Shown here in pieces: positions 8,601-15,021 of a stretch of 22,631 nt of DNA. Within the stretch, counting starts at the first letter, position 1. Each line of letters starts with the position of its first letter. The position numbers were made by a program, and so were the translations under genes. The notes below the pieces were generated by a model. It made no database searches. It was given only the letters and a program-made list of their open reading frames with translations, and had not been told where the DNA came from. This DNA is from JBFHER01 sp041584055. Lineage in GTDB: Bacteria > Bacteroidota > Bacteroidia > Bacteroidales > UBA5342. The stretch spans positions 1 to 22,631 of the forward strand of contig JBFHER010000024.1 of NCBI GenBank assembly GCA_041584055.1, read 5' to 3'.

Positions 8601-9105
8601 TAGTAAGCCAGATGCAGTATTTGACGAAGAGATGCTCCGTCCCGAAACTCAGGATATGAATGCTTTTGTGGCGTCCATAAATAATCTAAGCATCACTCAG
8701 AAAAGAGTTGCTGAAGGGTTTATGGCAGATGGGACATATAAAACACTTTGTCCTCCCTTGAAAGGATTGATCAGCGTCATGGTAAAAGGAACTTATAAAG
8801 GGATGGACAGAAATGATCCTAATTTCAGAAAAATGTTTGATCGGGATGTGGTTCTGAATAGTGAATGGTATAAAGATCGGCTTGTTGAGAAACAAAGCAG
8901 AGACATCAAGTTATGGACAAAAAACGTTGCCTATCTTGAAGAAAAAACAAAACAGGCAAATTACAGTGATATTGCTGAAAAACTTAACCTTCATAAAAAA
9001 CTTTCAGATGCCAGGGTTACTTTAAAGGAAGTGAAGGCTCCGGCTTACCTTAAATTCCTTCAGGGAACCATTGGTGCAGATACATTGAAAGAAATTGCGG
9101 ATTAA
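5635..9105 (+). CDS. PPi-type phosphoenolpyruvate carboxykinase (EC 4.1.1.38)
   Basis: Predicted to interconvert PEP + CO2 + phosphate and oxaloacetate + pyrophosphate in the cytosol. It is 1156 residues, about twice the size of ATP- or GTP-dependent PEPCK and in the range of the PPi-type enzymes described from Entamoeba and Propionibacterium. The segment YYGYCKKEVK (335-344) with a His at 361 reproduces the metal-binding Lys/His spacing of classical PEPCKs (two adjacent Lys, then His about 20 residues on). A P-loop-like TVSGGGKSEIS is at 488-498 (K494, S495), recalling GLSGTGKTTLS. Other blocks that fit my memory of the actinobacterial homologues are GNAGDPMLPEND (244-255), WTGHTGCVILAPH (263-275), LFQRPDD (696-702) and ITGKSPSTTG (865-874). 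No signal peptide. It is single-cistron, with its own -7 box and terminator. Automatic pipelines may call it hypothetical. The identification is from recalled family features, not a search. Confidence 0.83.
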   Translation: MATNRTFGLKNDAKESGFSRKKMIQYINLKLAALGHPVLNTDSSTSFIEMALPLLDNFKEQTRDLSGEKTPIGQRIQTFVDEFLSDVPGDNKVNFPANPFNLDRHGLARILSMPHNSDIYESDIIKTYRTSQGVLNNPKNDRRTTKGVFHVCEGGLPIPNDKKAVPKIAFAKLLQAAMKPTSELLNLPFTANEEAPAELFISLLLRPIVVPEVPGVISEKSMEVRFLAPASLVSNLDFVESIFGNAGDPMLPENDSALDPESWTGHTGCVILAPHLITLTKKELGLPHCDNATERQKRDGMCWTKENELYNDGNAFKITARDERGVVITIIADNYYGYCKKEVKTLISYSANLYGLSEEEHAGGAIAFRSYNLGEKFYLDERLPSNSMTFADILYLYSDMMDLKKEGYAVDKKHDSVIYVPEDALFDLLEQSITWKKNNETQKIKLLPYKQYIYPTGYKVEMKKRIEGPRWHLVGTVPEGTTCHKPCTVSGGGKSEISKSIKDAMIQGSVIISDIQKDLDMVEEIMNKDFSKRFKVPADYSSNTSRSILSNRRSLGSVIKLLTPRDEYTDEYNEWLVSFPQRIKVLIYVIKGNYNARWDKENWRKYFSVDKVNGIPGNELKFHNSKLYSNYLRVGHDKDGSWRVFLLRQDFNPAKKVQVEDDITASVVIGADKLEYLSDMYTNPSVKLIKNCESRLFQRPDDCVHKGYDKQGEKDLSTPGTFLSNFEPLTRKQVKDIKEDAIGFELYTQPVKDLINNFLESDTPEYLVVPSEPRIVDGVPTKNQRYLQTRPDLVDPIDAYIAEIGTRIFRKVPLNKAVHMPVNAVLPGRRNNPAEPENNVPPLAVYNPIHFQELPELFIDYICSITGKSPSTTGFGSEGALTKGPFNSLLPATDLNNAFLSYILTNYHGFSSAAGYVGPKYKVDHDVSLLVPEIWCRMSESERQPDFLIENGYLEKVADFEYKGKTVEASLLGYRITLKFVKQFMGRIFSKPDAVFDEEMLRPETQDMNAFVASINNLSITQKRVAEGFMADGTYKTLCPPLKGLISVMVKGTYKGMDRNDPNFRKMFDRDVVLNSEWYKDRLVEKQSRDIKLWTKNVAYLEEKTKQANYSDIAEKLNLHKKLSDARVTLKEVKAPAYLKFLQGTIGADTLKEIAD

Positions 9106-9126
9106 GGTAAAGTATGCGCTTAAAAT

Positions 9127-9160
9127 AAAAACGTCCTGAAGAATTTTCAGGGCGTTTTTT
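9127..9160 (+). terminator. Rho-independent terminator of the PPi-PEPCK gene
   Basis: Arms 9127-9140 and 9146-9159 form a 14-bp stem with one G-T wobble around the loop GAATT. The 3' arm runs into six T residues (9155-9160). It starts 21 bases after the stop codon. Confidence 0.88.
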
Positions 9161-9412
9161 ATTGCCTTGTGTCAGATTCATCTAAAATAAGAATTAAATC
9201 TCATATTCACATAGTTACATTTGTAATTTTGCATACAAAACCCTAACAATTTAATTACATTCGATCGACTTCATGTTAATTTAGTCTCATTCCAAATAAC
9301 AAGCAACATTCTAAATAACAAAATCCATTATTTCTGCAATATGCTGATAAATGTCATTTTTATAATGTTTCTTATTTATATTTAGTCTTATTTAATAAGT
9401 TAACCTTAAATG

Positions 9413-9445
9413 TTTGTTTCACGGTGTGTTTTAGTCGTAAATTTG
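9413..9445 (+). promoter_or_regulatory. Promoter of the exported peroxiredoxin
   Basis: TTTG at 9413-9416 and TAAATTTG at 9438-9445 are separated by 21 bases. This fits the Bacteroidota consensus TTTG - about 19-21 - TAnnTTTG. The start codon is 37 bases downstream. Confidence 0.75.
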
Positions 9446-9482
9446 GTTTATAAATACTTTAATTTAACTAATACAAACCATC

Positions 9483-10223
9483 ATGAGAAAAATCAGTCTA
9501 TTATTCGTACTACTTTTGCTTTTTTCTTTGGGAGCACAATCACAGGAAGGAAAAAGAATACAGGATTTACCACAACTTGAAGAAAAAGCTCCTACGTTTG
9601 TTGCCAACTCAACCCATGGAGAGATCGCGTTTCCGAAAGATTTTAAAAAGAGTTGGAAAATTCTTTTTAGTCACCCTGCGGATTTCACCCCTGTATGCAC
9701 GTCTGAACTACTGGAGTTAGCTTACAGAAAAGATGAATTTACAAAGTTAGGCGTTAAAATTGCGGTGATTTCGACCGATAAGCTTGAGAATCACGAGCTC
9801 TGGGTTAAATCAATGCAGGAGCTTACTTACAAAGGCAAAAGCAATGCGAACATTGATTTTCCGCTTATTGCCGATCCAAAGGGAAAAGCCTCGATGGAAT
9901 ATGGGATGATACATCCCAAGGCAAGCAGTACAAAAAATGTCCGTGGGGTATTTATCATTGACCCTGAGAACAACATCCGCAGCATCATGTACTATCCCAT
10001 GAGCATTGGAAGAAATCTGGATGAAGTTCAACGCACCATTCTTGCATTGCAAAAGTTTGATCGCGAAAACGTATTAACACCTGCTAACTGGAATCCGGGA
10101 GACGACGTGATTGTACCGTTTTTATCCTACACACCTGAATTGAACGAGGAGGCTGCAAAAAATGCAGATCCTAACATCTATTCTGTTTCCTGGTATTTGC
10201 ACATGAAGCATGATATGAAATAA
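9483..10223 (+). CDS. Exported Prx6-type 1-Cys peroxiredoxin
   Basis: Reduces peroxides through a single peroxidatic cysteine. The protein has 246 residues. A signal peptide (MRKISLLFVLLLLFSLGAQSQ) predicts a periplasmic location. The thioredoxin-fold AhpC/TSA domain carries the PxxxTxxC motif as P65-A-D-F-T69-P-V-C72 within FSHPADFTPVCTSEL. The C-terminal extension has LTPANWNPGDDVIVP (about 196-210), which is the Prx6-class arm. C72 is the only cysteine, so there is no resolving Cys, and an outside thiol must reduce it. The protein ends NIYSVSWYLHMKHDMK. It stands alone with its own promoter and terminator. Prx6-type enzymes are usually cytosolic, so export is the notable point. The class assignment is firm; the reductant is unknown. 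Confidence 0.9.
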   Translation: MRKISLLFVLLLLFSLGAQSQEGKRIQDLPQLEEKAPTFVANSTHGEIAFPKDFKKSWKILFSHPADFTPVCTSELLELAYRKDEFTKLGVKIAVISTDKLENHELWVKSMQELTYKGKSNANIDFPLIADPKGKASMEYGMIHPKASSTKNVRGVFIIDPENNIRSIMYYPMSIGRNLDEVQRTILALQKFDRENVLTPANWNPGDDVIVPFLSYTPELNEEAAKNADPNIYSVSWYLHMKHDMK

Positions 10224-10322
10224 CAAAAATTTATGGTTGAAAAAGAAGATTCGATCTATTTAAGAAGATTCTCAGATTAGATTCTCACAAGAATCGACAA
10301 ATATTAGTTGTACAGTTCGATT

Positions 10323-10354
10323 AAGAGAGGAATGCATACGTGTGTTCCTCTTTT
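10323..10354 (+). terminator. Terminator after the peroxiredoxin gene
   Basis: Arms 10323-10336 and 10341-10354 pair over 14 bp with three G-T wobbles and a TACG tetraloop. The 3' arm ends in TTTT and is followed by A and five T. It lies about 100 bases after the peroxiredoxin stop and 4 bases from the tsaB stop on the other strand. The T-run favours the plus direction. Confidence 0.75.
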
Positions 10355-10358
10355 ATTT

Positions 10359-11039
10359 TTACAGTCCTTTCTTTTTCGGCACGGTGGCAACAAAGTCTTT
10401 GAGATAGAAGGGTTCAAAATATGCCACGTTCTCAAACTGACTTTTGCCAAATGCACTTTCGGCCAAAGCCACCATGTTTCGGGCCAGAGGCACAATGTCA
10501 TTTTTAAAAGCTGCATTTTCCGATTGAATTATCTTTGCACATTTTTTCGCACCGTCACCAAAAAATGTCACTTTCTGTCTGCTCAATATATCTTTGAAAG
10601 AATCCTCATCAATAACCCTTGCACTGATGTCTTCGATAACGTCCAGGTGCTTGTTGTAAAGTGCACAATACACCTCCATCCGTCTGGCATCAATCATGGG
10701 GCATAACCACTCATCATCATTGCATTTAACAGAATTTGCCAGCACCCTCAAGGAATCAATGGCAATCAATGGCACTCCCAAACCGTAACACAACCCTTTT
10801 GCAAGCGATACACCGATCCGCAATCCCGTATAGGAACCAGGGCCGCTGCACACTGCCACGGCATCCACGGTGACCTTGATTGTTTCGATCTCGCTCATTA
10901 TTTCATCCACAAAGACCCCTGTTTTAACAGCATGCGAACGATCTTCGTAACTCACCTTTTCAAAAACAACCTTTCCATCCACTGCGAAAACCACGGAACC
11001 AACACTTGTGGATGTATCGATGCATAAAATATTTGCCAT
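10359..11039 (-). CDS. tsaB: tRNA N6-threonylcarbamoyladenosine (t6A37) biosynthesis protein TsaB
   Basis: TsaB dimerises with TsaD and, with TsaE and TsaC, places the threonylcarbamoyl group on A37 of ANN-decoding tRNAs in the cytosol. The 226-residue length fits. The N-terminal ASKHA-fold strand is ILCIDTSTSVGSVVF (4-18), and the family signature CSGPGSYTGLRIGVSLAKGL is at 64-83. The ATG lies 2 bases after the stop of the DUF6048-like gene, and it is the last gene of the minus-strand run that starts at hemW. tsaC, tsaD and tsaE are not in this window. The call is firm. Confidence 0.95.
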   Translation of the reverse strand: MANILCIDTSTSVGSVVFAVDGKVVFEKVSYEDRSHAVKTGVFVDEIMSEIETIKVTVDAVAVCSGPGSYTGLRIGVSLAKGLCYGLGVPLIAIDSLRVLANSVKCNDDEWLCPMIDARRMEVYCALYNKHLDVIEDISARVIDEDSFKDILSRQKVTFFGDGAKKCAKIIQSENAAFKNDIVPLARNMVALAESAFGKSQFENVAYFEPFYLKDFVATVPKKKGL

Positions 11040-11041
11040 AT

Positions 11042-11761
11042 TTACTTTCGTCTAAATTTATATGGAAGTGCATACAAAACCTGCACACTCATTTCCACAT
11101 TCAATGATTTATCCTGTACACCATAACCTGAAACGTAATACGGATTCATTTCCATTTTTGAAAAACTAAACCTTCGTTTTACGCGCACGGTCCAACCAAG
11201 AAAGAAATTGGAAACTAATTTTGTTTTCACACCGGCTGTCAGTTCCCCCCATTGGGTAAAATACGTTTCATTCTCAATATTGATTGCCTCATTTCCAAGT
11301 GAATTTGGCAAAACAATATCGCTCACTCCCGCAGTCCCACTTCCAATGCAATATCTTAATCCGGCAAAAAAGATGTCCTGATCCTCCGGGTTTAGATAGC
11401 TTAAAAAATTCTGGTCCACACCGAGTCGAATAAAAAAACCAGTGGATTCCATGTTGTAATTGGAATAGTCCATTGAGAAATTTTCATTCCCAATTTCAAG
11501 CACCGGAAAATACTTTTCTTTGATTTCGGTATCCAGTTGAAAGGTCACACCGCTTACCGTGGCCGGGTATATGAAACTTTTAACAACACTGAAAGGATCG
11601 ACCCCCAAGCGGATAAATTCAACCCTATCCATTTTCTCCTCTTCAACCTTCTTATCCACAGGTTTTTTCTGTGTCGGCACTCCCTGAGAAAAAAGTGCTG
11701 ACCCCCAAAAAAGAGAAATACTAATAATAATATATGATAATATTTTCTGTAGATACATCAT
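11042..11761 (-). CDS. Bacteroidota envelope protein of unknown function (DUF6048-like)
   Basis: Start chosen at 11761 (239 residues), because the sequence from there, MMYLQKILSYIIISISLFWG followed by SALFSQ, is a clean signal peptide. A longer frame from 11797 adds 12 residues in front of it. The start lies inside the 3' end of the preceding lipoprotein gene, an overlap of 41 bases. After a Lys/Glu-rich linker (KKPVDKKVEEEK) come alternating hydrophobic strands (IRLGVDPFSVVKSFIYPATV; FFAGLRYCIGSG; YFTQWGELTAGVKTKLVSNF) ending in YALPYKFRRK, which suggests a small outer-membrane beta-barrel. The pairing with the neighbouring lipoprotein matches the DUF6452/DUF6048 pair that I recall from Bacteroidota. 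Function is unknown; the barrel is inference. Confidence 0.75.
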   Translation of the reverse strand: MMYLQKILSYIIISISLFWGSALFSQGVPTQKKPVDKKVEEEKMDRVEFIRLGVDPFSVVKSFIYPATVSGVTFQLDTEIKEKYFPVLEIGNENFSMDYSNYNMESTGFFIRLGVDQNFLSYLNPEDQDIFFAGLRYCIGSGTAGVSDIVLPNSLGNEAINIENETYFTQWGELTAGVKTKLVSNFFLGWTVRVKRRFSFSKMEMNPYYVSGYGVQDKSLNVEMSVQVLYALPYKFRRK

Positions 11762-12263
11762 TGTCTGCGTCAGGGGATAAAAATTGAATGGAATCAATCA
11801 TTGTACTTGTATACCGGAAACTATCAATATTAAAATTTGCGATAAAACCACAGGGAATATCAAGGAAAGTCAATGTTTCATCGTAGAAAAATTGAATTTC
11901 GTCACTTTCATCACCATAATTCATGTAAAAAGAATGAGACGTAAGTCCGGCAGTAAGAGGAAGTACCTGATAACTATCCCAGTCAGAAGAATACACCGTA
12001 TCACTGGAAGATCCGGCAGAATGGAACCAAACAGGAGAGGAAGGCCTGGAGATCGCCACGGTTGTATCTCGCACCACCACATTAATGAATACCGAATCTT
12101 CATTAAATATTGAATCGGACACCTCAATCTCCTCAAAGTGCGTATTCTTAACAAAGTTAAACTTAACTCCGGACAGAGTACTTTGATTGCATTCAGGCGT
12201 TTGATCACACCCCGAAAGTAAAATCACCAGTACGATTGATATGCTTTCTAAAAACAATTTCAT
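11721..12263 (-). CDS. Lipoprotein of unknown function (DUF6452-like)
   Basis: 180 residues. The N-terminus MKLFLESISIVLVILLSGC has a lipobox LLSGC with Cys19, so it is predicted to be a periplasmic or outer-membrane lipoprotein. Cysteines also occur in TPEC (25) and in DIPCGF, which could form a disulfide; the family as I recall it starts with a Cys-rich stretch followed by a T-x-P-x-V strand region. The rest is beta-rich and acidic (FNEDSVFINVVVRDTTV; LPLTAGLTSHSFYMNYGDESD). The next gene starts 41 bases before this stop, so translation is probably coupled. A -7 box 18 bases upstream suggests that this gene, the DUF6048-like gene and tsaB can also be transcribed separately. The biochemical role is unknown. 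Confidence 0.75.
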   Translation of the reverse strand: MKLFLESISIVLVILLSGCDQTPECNQSTLSGVKFNFVKNTHFEEIEVSDSIFNEDSVFINVVVRDTTVAISRPSSPVWFHSAGSSSDTVYSSDWDSYQVLPLTAGLTSHSFYMNYGDESDEIQFFYDETLTFLDIPCGFIANFNIDSFRYTSTMIDSIQFLSPDADNDVSTENIIIYYY

Positions 12264-12281
12264 TTATAAATTTTCTACGGA

Positions 12282-12289
12282 CAAAGATA
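12282..12289 (-). promoter_or_regulatory. Internal -7 box upstream of the DUF6452-like gene
   Basis: On the minus strand the bases read TATCTTTG, an exact TAnnTTTG, 18 bases before the ATG at 12263. It falls in the only sizeable gap (48 bases) of the hemW-tsaB run. No good TTG element is seen at the -33 distance. Confidence 0.5.
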
Positions 12290-12311
12290 AAAAAATGTAC
12301 CGATGATTTAA

Positions 12312-12518
12312 TCAGCGAATTAATATCACCTGTCCATCAAACTCAACCTTATCACCGGGACGAAGTTTCGCCCGTTTTCTGTATTCTGTTTCACCGTTTA
12401 GTTTTACTTCCCCCTCTTCAACAACAATTTTAGCATGTCCGCCTGTGTTAACCAGTTTCAAGGCTTTTAACAACTGGATTAATTCTATGTACTCACCTCT
12501 TACTTCAAATTCTATCAT
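12312..12518 (-). CDS. Small S4-domain RNA-binding protein (YbcJ-like)
   Basis: 68 residues, almost entirely one S4 domain. It has the helix IELIQLLKALKLVNTGGHAK, then the strand-turn VEEGEVKLNGETEYRKRAKLRPGDKVEFDGQVILI, the standard S4 alpha-L pattern for binding structured RNA, as in E. coli YbcJ. Its ATG overlaps the stop of the upstream two-TM gene by 4 bases (ATGA), so translation is coupled. It may bind rRNA or tRNA, but no target can be read from the sequence. The domain call is firm and the role is open. Confidence 0.88.
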   Translation of the reverse strand: MIEFEVRGEYIELIQLLKALKLVNTGGHAKIVVEEGEVKLNGETEYRKRAKLRPGDKVEFDGQVILIR

Positions 12519-13060
12519 AACAATCTTAATTTATTGGAAAAATAGTTAATCCCGTTGTCTGCTGTAAATTTTAAACGTATTTCCCTTATTTTAAAATCTG
12601 TTTTGCACCTTCTCTCAAGATCAATCGGATCCAGTTTGCTTATCCATTTTTTATTGTTGTCTATCACCAGTTCTTCGTTTAGATGAAACGTCACGCAATC
12701 TGTTTTTTTATTTCTGCCTTCTAATTGAATTTCGAATTCAGAAAAACGTTGCAGTCTTCCTGTTACGTTGGTTATCGTCAAACGCAGATTGTGATCATCT
12801 CGGATTATTCGTATCCGCACGAGCGAGCGTTTGCCAAAATCACCCATCGAAACGTAAACAAGCAATCCGGAAAGTATGAGCAAAGCTACAATTAAATAAA
12901 GGCCCAGAAAACGTACTTCCTCCGGATTTTCAACTCCTTCCGATCCCTCAACTGGTTTAAAAATATGAAATAGCGCTACAGCGATCAAAGTCAGCGCAGC
13001 AATTGTAAGGTAACGGATCTGCCTTTTATTTTCTATGCCGAACAATTTCAAGTCAGCCAC
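12515..13060 (-). CDS. Membrane protein of unknown function, two TM segments
   Basis: 181 residues. There are two hydrophobic segments, about 15-34 (IRYLTIAALTLIAVALFHIF) and 51-71 (FLGLYLIVALLILSGLLVYVS), joined by an acidic loop (EGSEGVENPEEV). A C-terminal part of about 110 residues follows, rich in basic and beta-forming stretches (KRSLVRIRIIRDDHNLRLTI; RFSEFEIQLEGRNKK; IREIRLKF), likely one soluble domain. A hairpin topology with both ends in the cytoplasm fits the positive residues flanking the segments. It starts 3 bases after the preceding gene and overlaps the S4 gene by 4 bases. I do not recognise the family, and the function is unknown. Confidence 0.7.
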   Translation of the reverse strand: MADLKLFGIENKRQIRYLTIAALTLIAVALFHIFKPVEGSEGVENPEEVRFLGLYLIVALLILSGLLVYVSMGDFGKRSLVRIRIIRDDHNLRLTITNVTGRLQRFSEFEIQLEGRNKKTDCVTFHLNEELVIDNNKKWISKLDPIDLERRCKTDFKIREIRLKFTADNGINYFSNKLRLL

Positions 13061-13063
13061 GTT

Positions 13064-13438
13064 TTAAGTTGGAAAATCCAGTAAGCCATTGTAATTGATG
13101 TAATATTCTCCATCCACTTCAGGCTGAGACATTTCCTCATCTGTTTCACCAAGGGCATTGGCAACTCCCACACTGGCAAACATTGGTTTTACTTTGTGCT
13201 GTTGTGCGTGTGCTTTGATCTGAGCTGCAATTTCAGGACTTAAAATGCCCATCCGGGGATAGCGCGCTGTCTTCACAACAATCATGATCATTTTATCCTT
13301 TTCACGGGCCAGAATCTGAGGATTGACATCCATTTCACGCCTTACATTCAGAACCTCCCAACCGGCATCGATCAAATTTTTATAAACTGCTTTTATTCCC
13401 AGAAGATGCAGTTCTTCATCATTCATTCTTTTTCCCAT
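13064..13438 (-). CDS. Small protein with PD-(D/E)xK nuclease-like pattern
   Basis: 124 residues from the first ATG; a second start at Met5 (13426) would shorten the overlap with the rhodanese gene from 20 to 8 bases. No signal peptide. The layout resembles the YraN/Holliday-resolvase type of PD-(D/E)xK fold. A helix GIKAVYKNLIDAGW leads to a strand EVLNVRREMDVNPQILARE with Asp37, then a strand KMIMIVVKTARYP where the usual (D/E)xK is V54-V-K56. Gln73 follows in a helix (EIAAQIKAHAQQH). The acidic catalytic residue before the Lys is therefore missing, so a nuclease is unlikely and a nucleic-acid-binding or structural role is more likely. The fold assignment is inference from pattern; the gene itself is well supported by its packing in the operon. 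Confidence 0.7.
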   Translation of the reverse strand: MGKRMNDEELHLLGIKAVYKNLIDAGWEVLNVRREMDVNPQILAREKDKMIMIVVKTARYPRMGILSPEIAAQIKAHAQQHKVKPMFASVGVANALGETDEEMSQPEVDGEYYINYNGLLDFPT

Positions 13439-13853
13439 CTATCTTTTCTTTATCCAGTGGCATGTCTTTTTTACGCCATGCGTAGAATCCACCCTTCAGG
13501 TTATAAATATGCTGAAAACCCTTCTCATGTATAATTTTACAAACAATGCCAGATTCAAAACCACGCCCGCAATAAACAAAAACTGCCTGGTCCTTCTTCA
13601 TCTCATCCAATAGCGGAAAAAGAATGGCACGGGATGGTGCATGAACAGCATTTAAAAGCCTTGACTTTTTAAATTCAGACAAGGATCGGGTATCTACCAA
13701 CAATGAATTCTCCTCGTACTTTAACTTTTCGTAGAAATCCGCCGGAGTTAGCGTTTCAATCACCCCCTCATCCACCTGAGCCACAATGACCTCTGCCATC
13801 AGAGAAAAAAACACGATGACGATAAAAACCAAACTTTTTTGCATACTCATCAT
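13419..13853 (-). CDS. Exported rhodanese-like sulfurtransferase
   Basis: 144 residues. The first 26 (MMSMQKSLVFIVIVFFSLMA then EVIVAQ) are a signal peptide, so the protein acts in the periplasm. A single rhodanese domain follows: LLVDTRSLSEFKKSRLLNAVHAP (51-73) and the active-site loop YCGRGFESG with Cys95, ending IYNLKGGFYAWRKKDMPLDK. Such domains move sulfane sulfur between thiols or help redox homeostasis; the donor is unknown. The start at 13853 is 6 bases after the hemW stop; Met2 or Met4 are equally possible. It overlaps the next gene by 20 bases. The family call is firm. Confidence 0.9.
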   Translation of the reverse strand: MMSMQKSLVFIVIVFFSLMAEVIVAQVDEGVIETLTPADFYEKLKYEENSLLVDTRSLSEFKKSRLLNAVHAPSRAILFPLLDEMKKDQAVFVYCGRGFESGIVCKIIHEKGFQHIYNLKGGFYAWRKKDMPLDKEKIDGKKNE

Positions 13854-13859
13854 TTTAAT

Positions 13860-14990
13860 CTAATCAATCCAGAACAAATCGGCCATAATGCCATCGGAGG
13901 TAAATATACCTTTTTTACTCAAATGAACCCGGTCTCTGTTCCGGATCAGGTCTCCCCGTTCTATATGATCTTTGGCCAAACGCTGGAAATAATCATAATA
14001 AATAGTCCCAAACTTAAACTTTAGTACTGATAAATTCAGTCCTTCCATTGTTCGCAGTGTGGTTAAAACATATTCATTGTAGGCACTGGGCACGTCGAGT
14101 ATTTCACTGGTACGGAAAGATGTATTGGCGCTCAATGCCGCTACATATGCATCATTATCCGACACATTCCATGAACGCTCCATGCCATTGTAGGAATGTG
14201 CTGATGGTCCAAAGCCCAGATACTTCTCGCCTGACCAATAAGCACTATTGTGTTTCGATCGCATCCCCGGGAGCGCAAAATTACTGATTTCATAATGTTC
14301 ATAACCAGCCTCATTCATCCGATCAATCAGGTATTCGAACATGGATAAACTTCGCTCATCACTCACAGGGATAATTTTTCTTTGCTCTTTCCACTGATAC
14401 AATTTTGTGCCCTTCTCGTAGGTAAGACTATAGCATGACACATGTGAAGGGTTTAACTCAATTGCCCTGTTTACATTGTCGATCCAGGTCTCCATGCTTT
14501 GTCCGGGAAGACCATAAATCAGGTCAATGCTGAAATTGCCTATCCCCGCCTTTCTGATGGCATTAACAGCATCAATGGCCTGCTGCCCAGAGTGTCTTCT
14601 ATTAAGCATCTTTAACTCATCATCATCAAAGGATTGTATCCCCATGCTCAATCTGTTCACCGGCAATAAAGCCAGATCCTTCAGATAATTTTCGGTCAGG
14701 TCATCCGGATTTGCCTCCATGGTGATTTCAGCTTTTAAATCAACAGAAAAGAAACGATTGATTGTATTAAAGAGCTTTTCAATCAATCTTATATCAATTG
14801 CTGAGGGCGTTCCCCCACCCAGGTAAATCGTATGAATTACTTCATTCAACAGATCGTCCTTGCGCATCTCAATCTCCTGACAAATTATATCCACCACAAG
14901 TTCCGCATTGCGGATTCCTGTCTCCTTATAAAAATCGCAATAACTACAGCGCTTTTTACAAAAGGGTATATGAATATAAATTCCTGCCAT
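13860..14990 (-). CDS. hemW: Radical SAM haem chaperone HemW
   Basis: HemW binds haem and passes it to membrane respiratory proteins. It was formerly mis-annotated as coproporphyrinogen III oxidase-like. The 376 residues match the family. The N-terminal radical-SAM cluster motif is C11-x3-C15-x2-C18 in IPFCKKRCSYCDFYKE. The signature YLGGGTPSAI follows at about 56-65, MEANPDDLT near 91-99, and SMGIQSFDDDELKMLNRRHS near 115-134. The C-terminal HemW domain includes YEISNFALPG and the KYLGFGPSAHSY segment. It opens the eight-gene minus-strand run and is divergent from a small plus gene; a -7 box lies 12 bases before the start. The classification is firm, although the haem function is from the family, not from the window. 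Confidence 0.92.
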   Translation of the reverse strand: MAGIYIHIPFCKKRCSYCDFYKETGIRNAELVVDIICQEIEMRKDDLLNEVIHTIYLGGGTPSAIDIRLIEKLFNTINRFFSVDLKAEITMEANPDDLTENYLKDLALLPVNRLSMGIQSFDDDELKMLNRRHSGQQAIDAVNAIRKAGIGNFSIDLIYGLPGQSMETWIDNVNRAIELNPSHVSCYSLTYEKGTKLYQWKEQRKIIPVSDERSLSMFEYLIDRMNEAGYEHYEISNFALPGMRSKHNSAYWSGEKYLGFGPSAHSYNGMERSWNVSDNDAYVAALSANTSFRTSEILDVPSAYNEYVLTTLRTMEGLNLSVLKFKFGTIYYDYFQRLAKDHIERGDLIRNRDRVHLSKKGIFTSDGIMADLFWID

Positions 14991-15001
14991 CTTATGAAGT
15001 G

Positions 15002-15009
15002 CAAAATTA
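15002..15009 (-). promoter_or_regulatory. -7 box for the hemW operon
   Basis: On the minus strand the bases read TAATTTTG, an exact TAnnTTTG, ending 12 bases before the hemW ATG. The leader would be only a few bases long. No clear TTG is seen 17-23 bases upstream; that space is taken by the divergent -7 box. Confidence 0.5.
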
Positions 15010-15021
15010 CAATTAAAATAG

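Larger units (their letters stand above)
9106..9482. other. 377-base AT-rich intergenic region
   Basis: No gene seen. It holds the terminator of the PPi-PEPCK gene at its left end and the peroxiredoxin promoter at its right end. The middle (about 9180-9400) is very AT-rich with short imperfect repeats of TAACAA and TTATTTA. I see no RNA gene in it. The 37-base leader after the -7 box is short, leaving no room for a riboswitch. Confidence 0.6.

Noticed and set aside
10264..10297. Small direct repeat and hairpin (GATTCTCAGATTAGATTCTC / GATTCT...AGAATC) after the peroxiredoxin gene
   Set aside because: Short, low-complexity and overlapping; the true terminator with a longer stem is at 10323-10354.
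10308..10706. 132-residue plus-strand frame over the end of tsaB
   Set aside because: Antisense to tsaB, begins inside the peroxiredoxin terminator, and has no recognisable domain.
11762..11797. Longer start for the DUF6048-like protein
   Set aside because: It adds 12 residues ahead of a clean signal peptide; the methionine at 11761 (or 11758) fits better.
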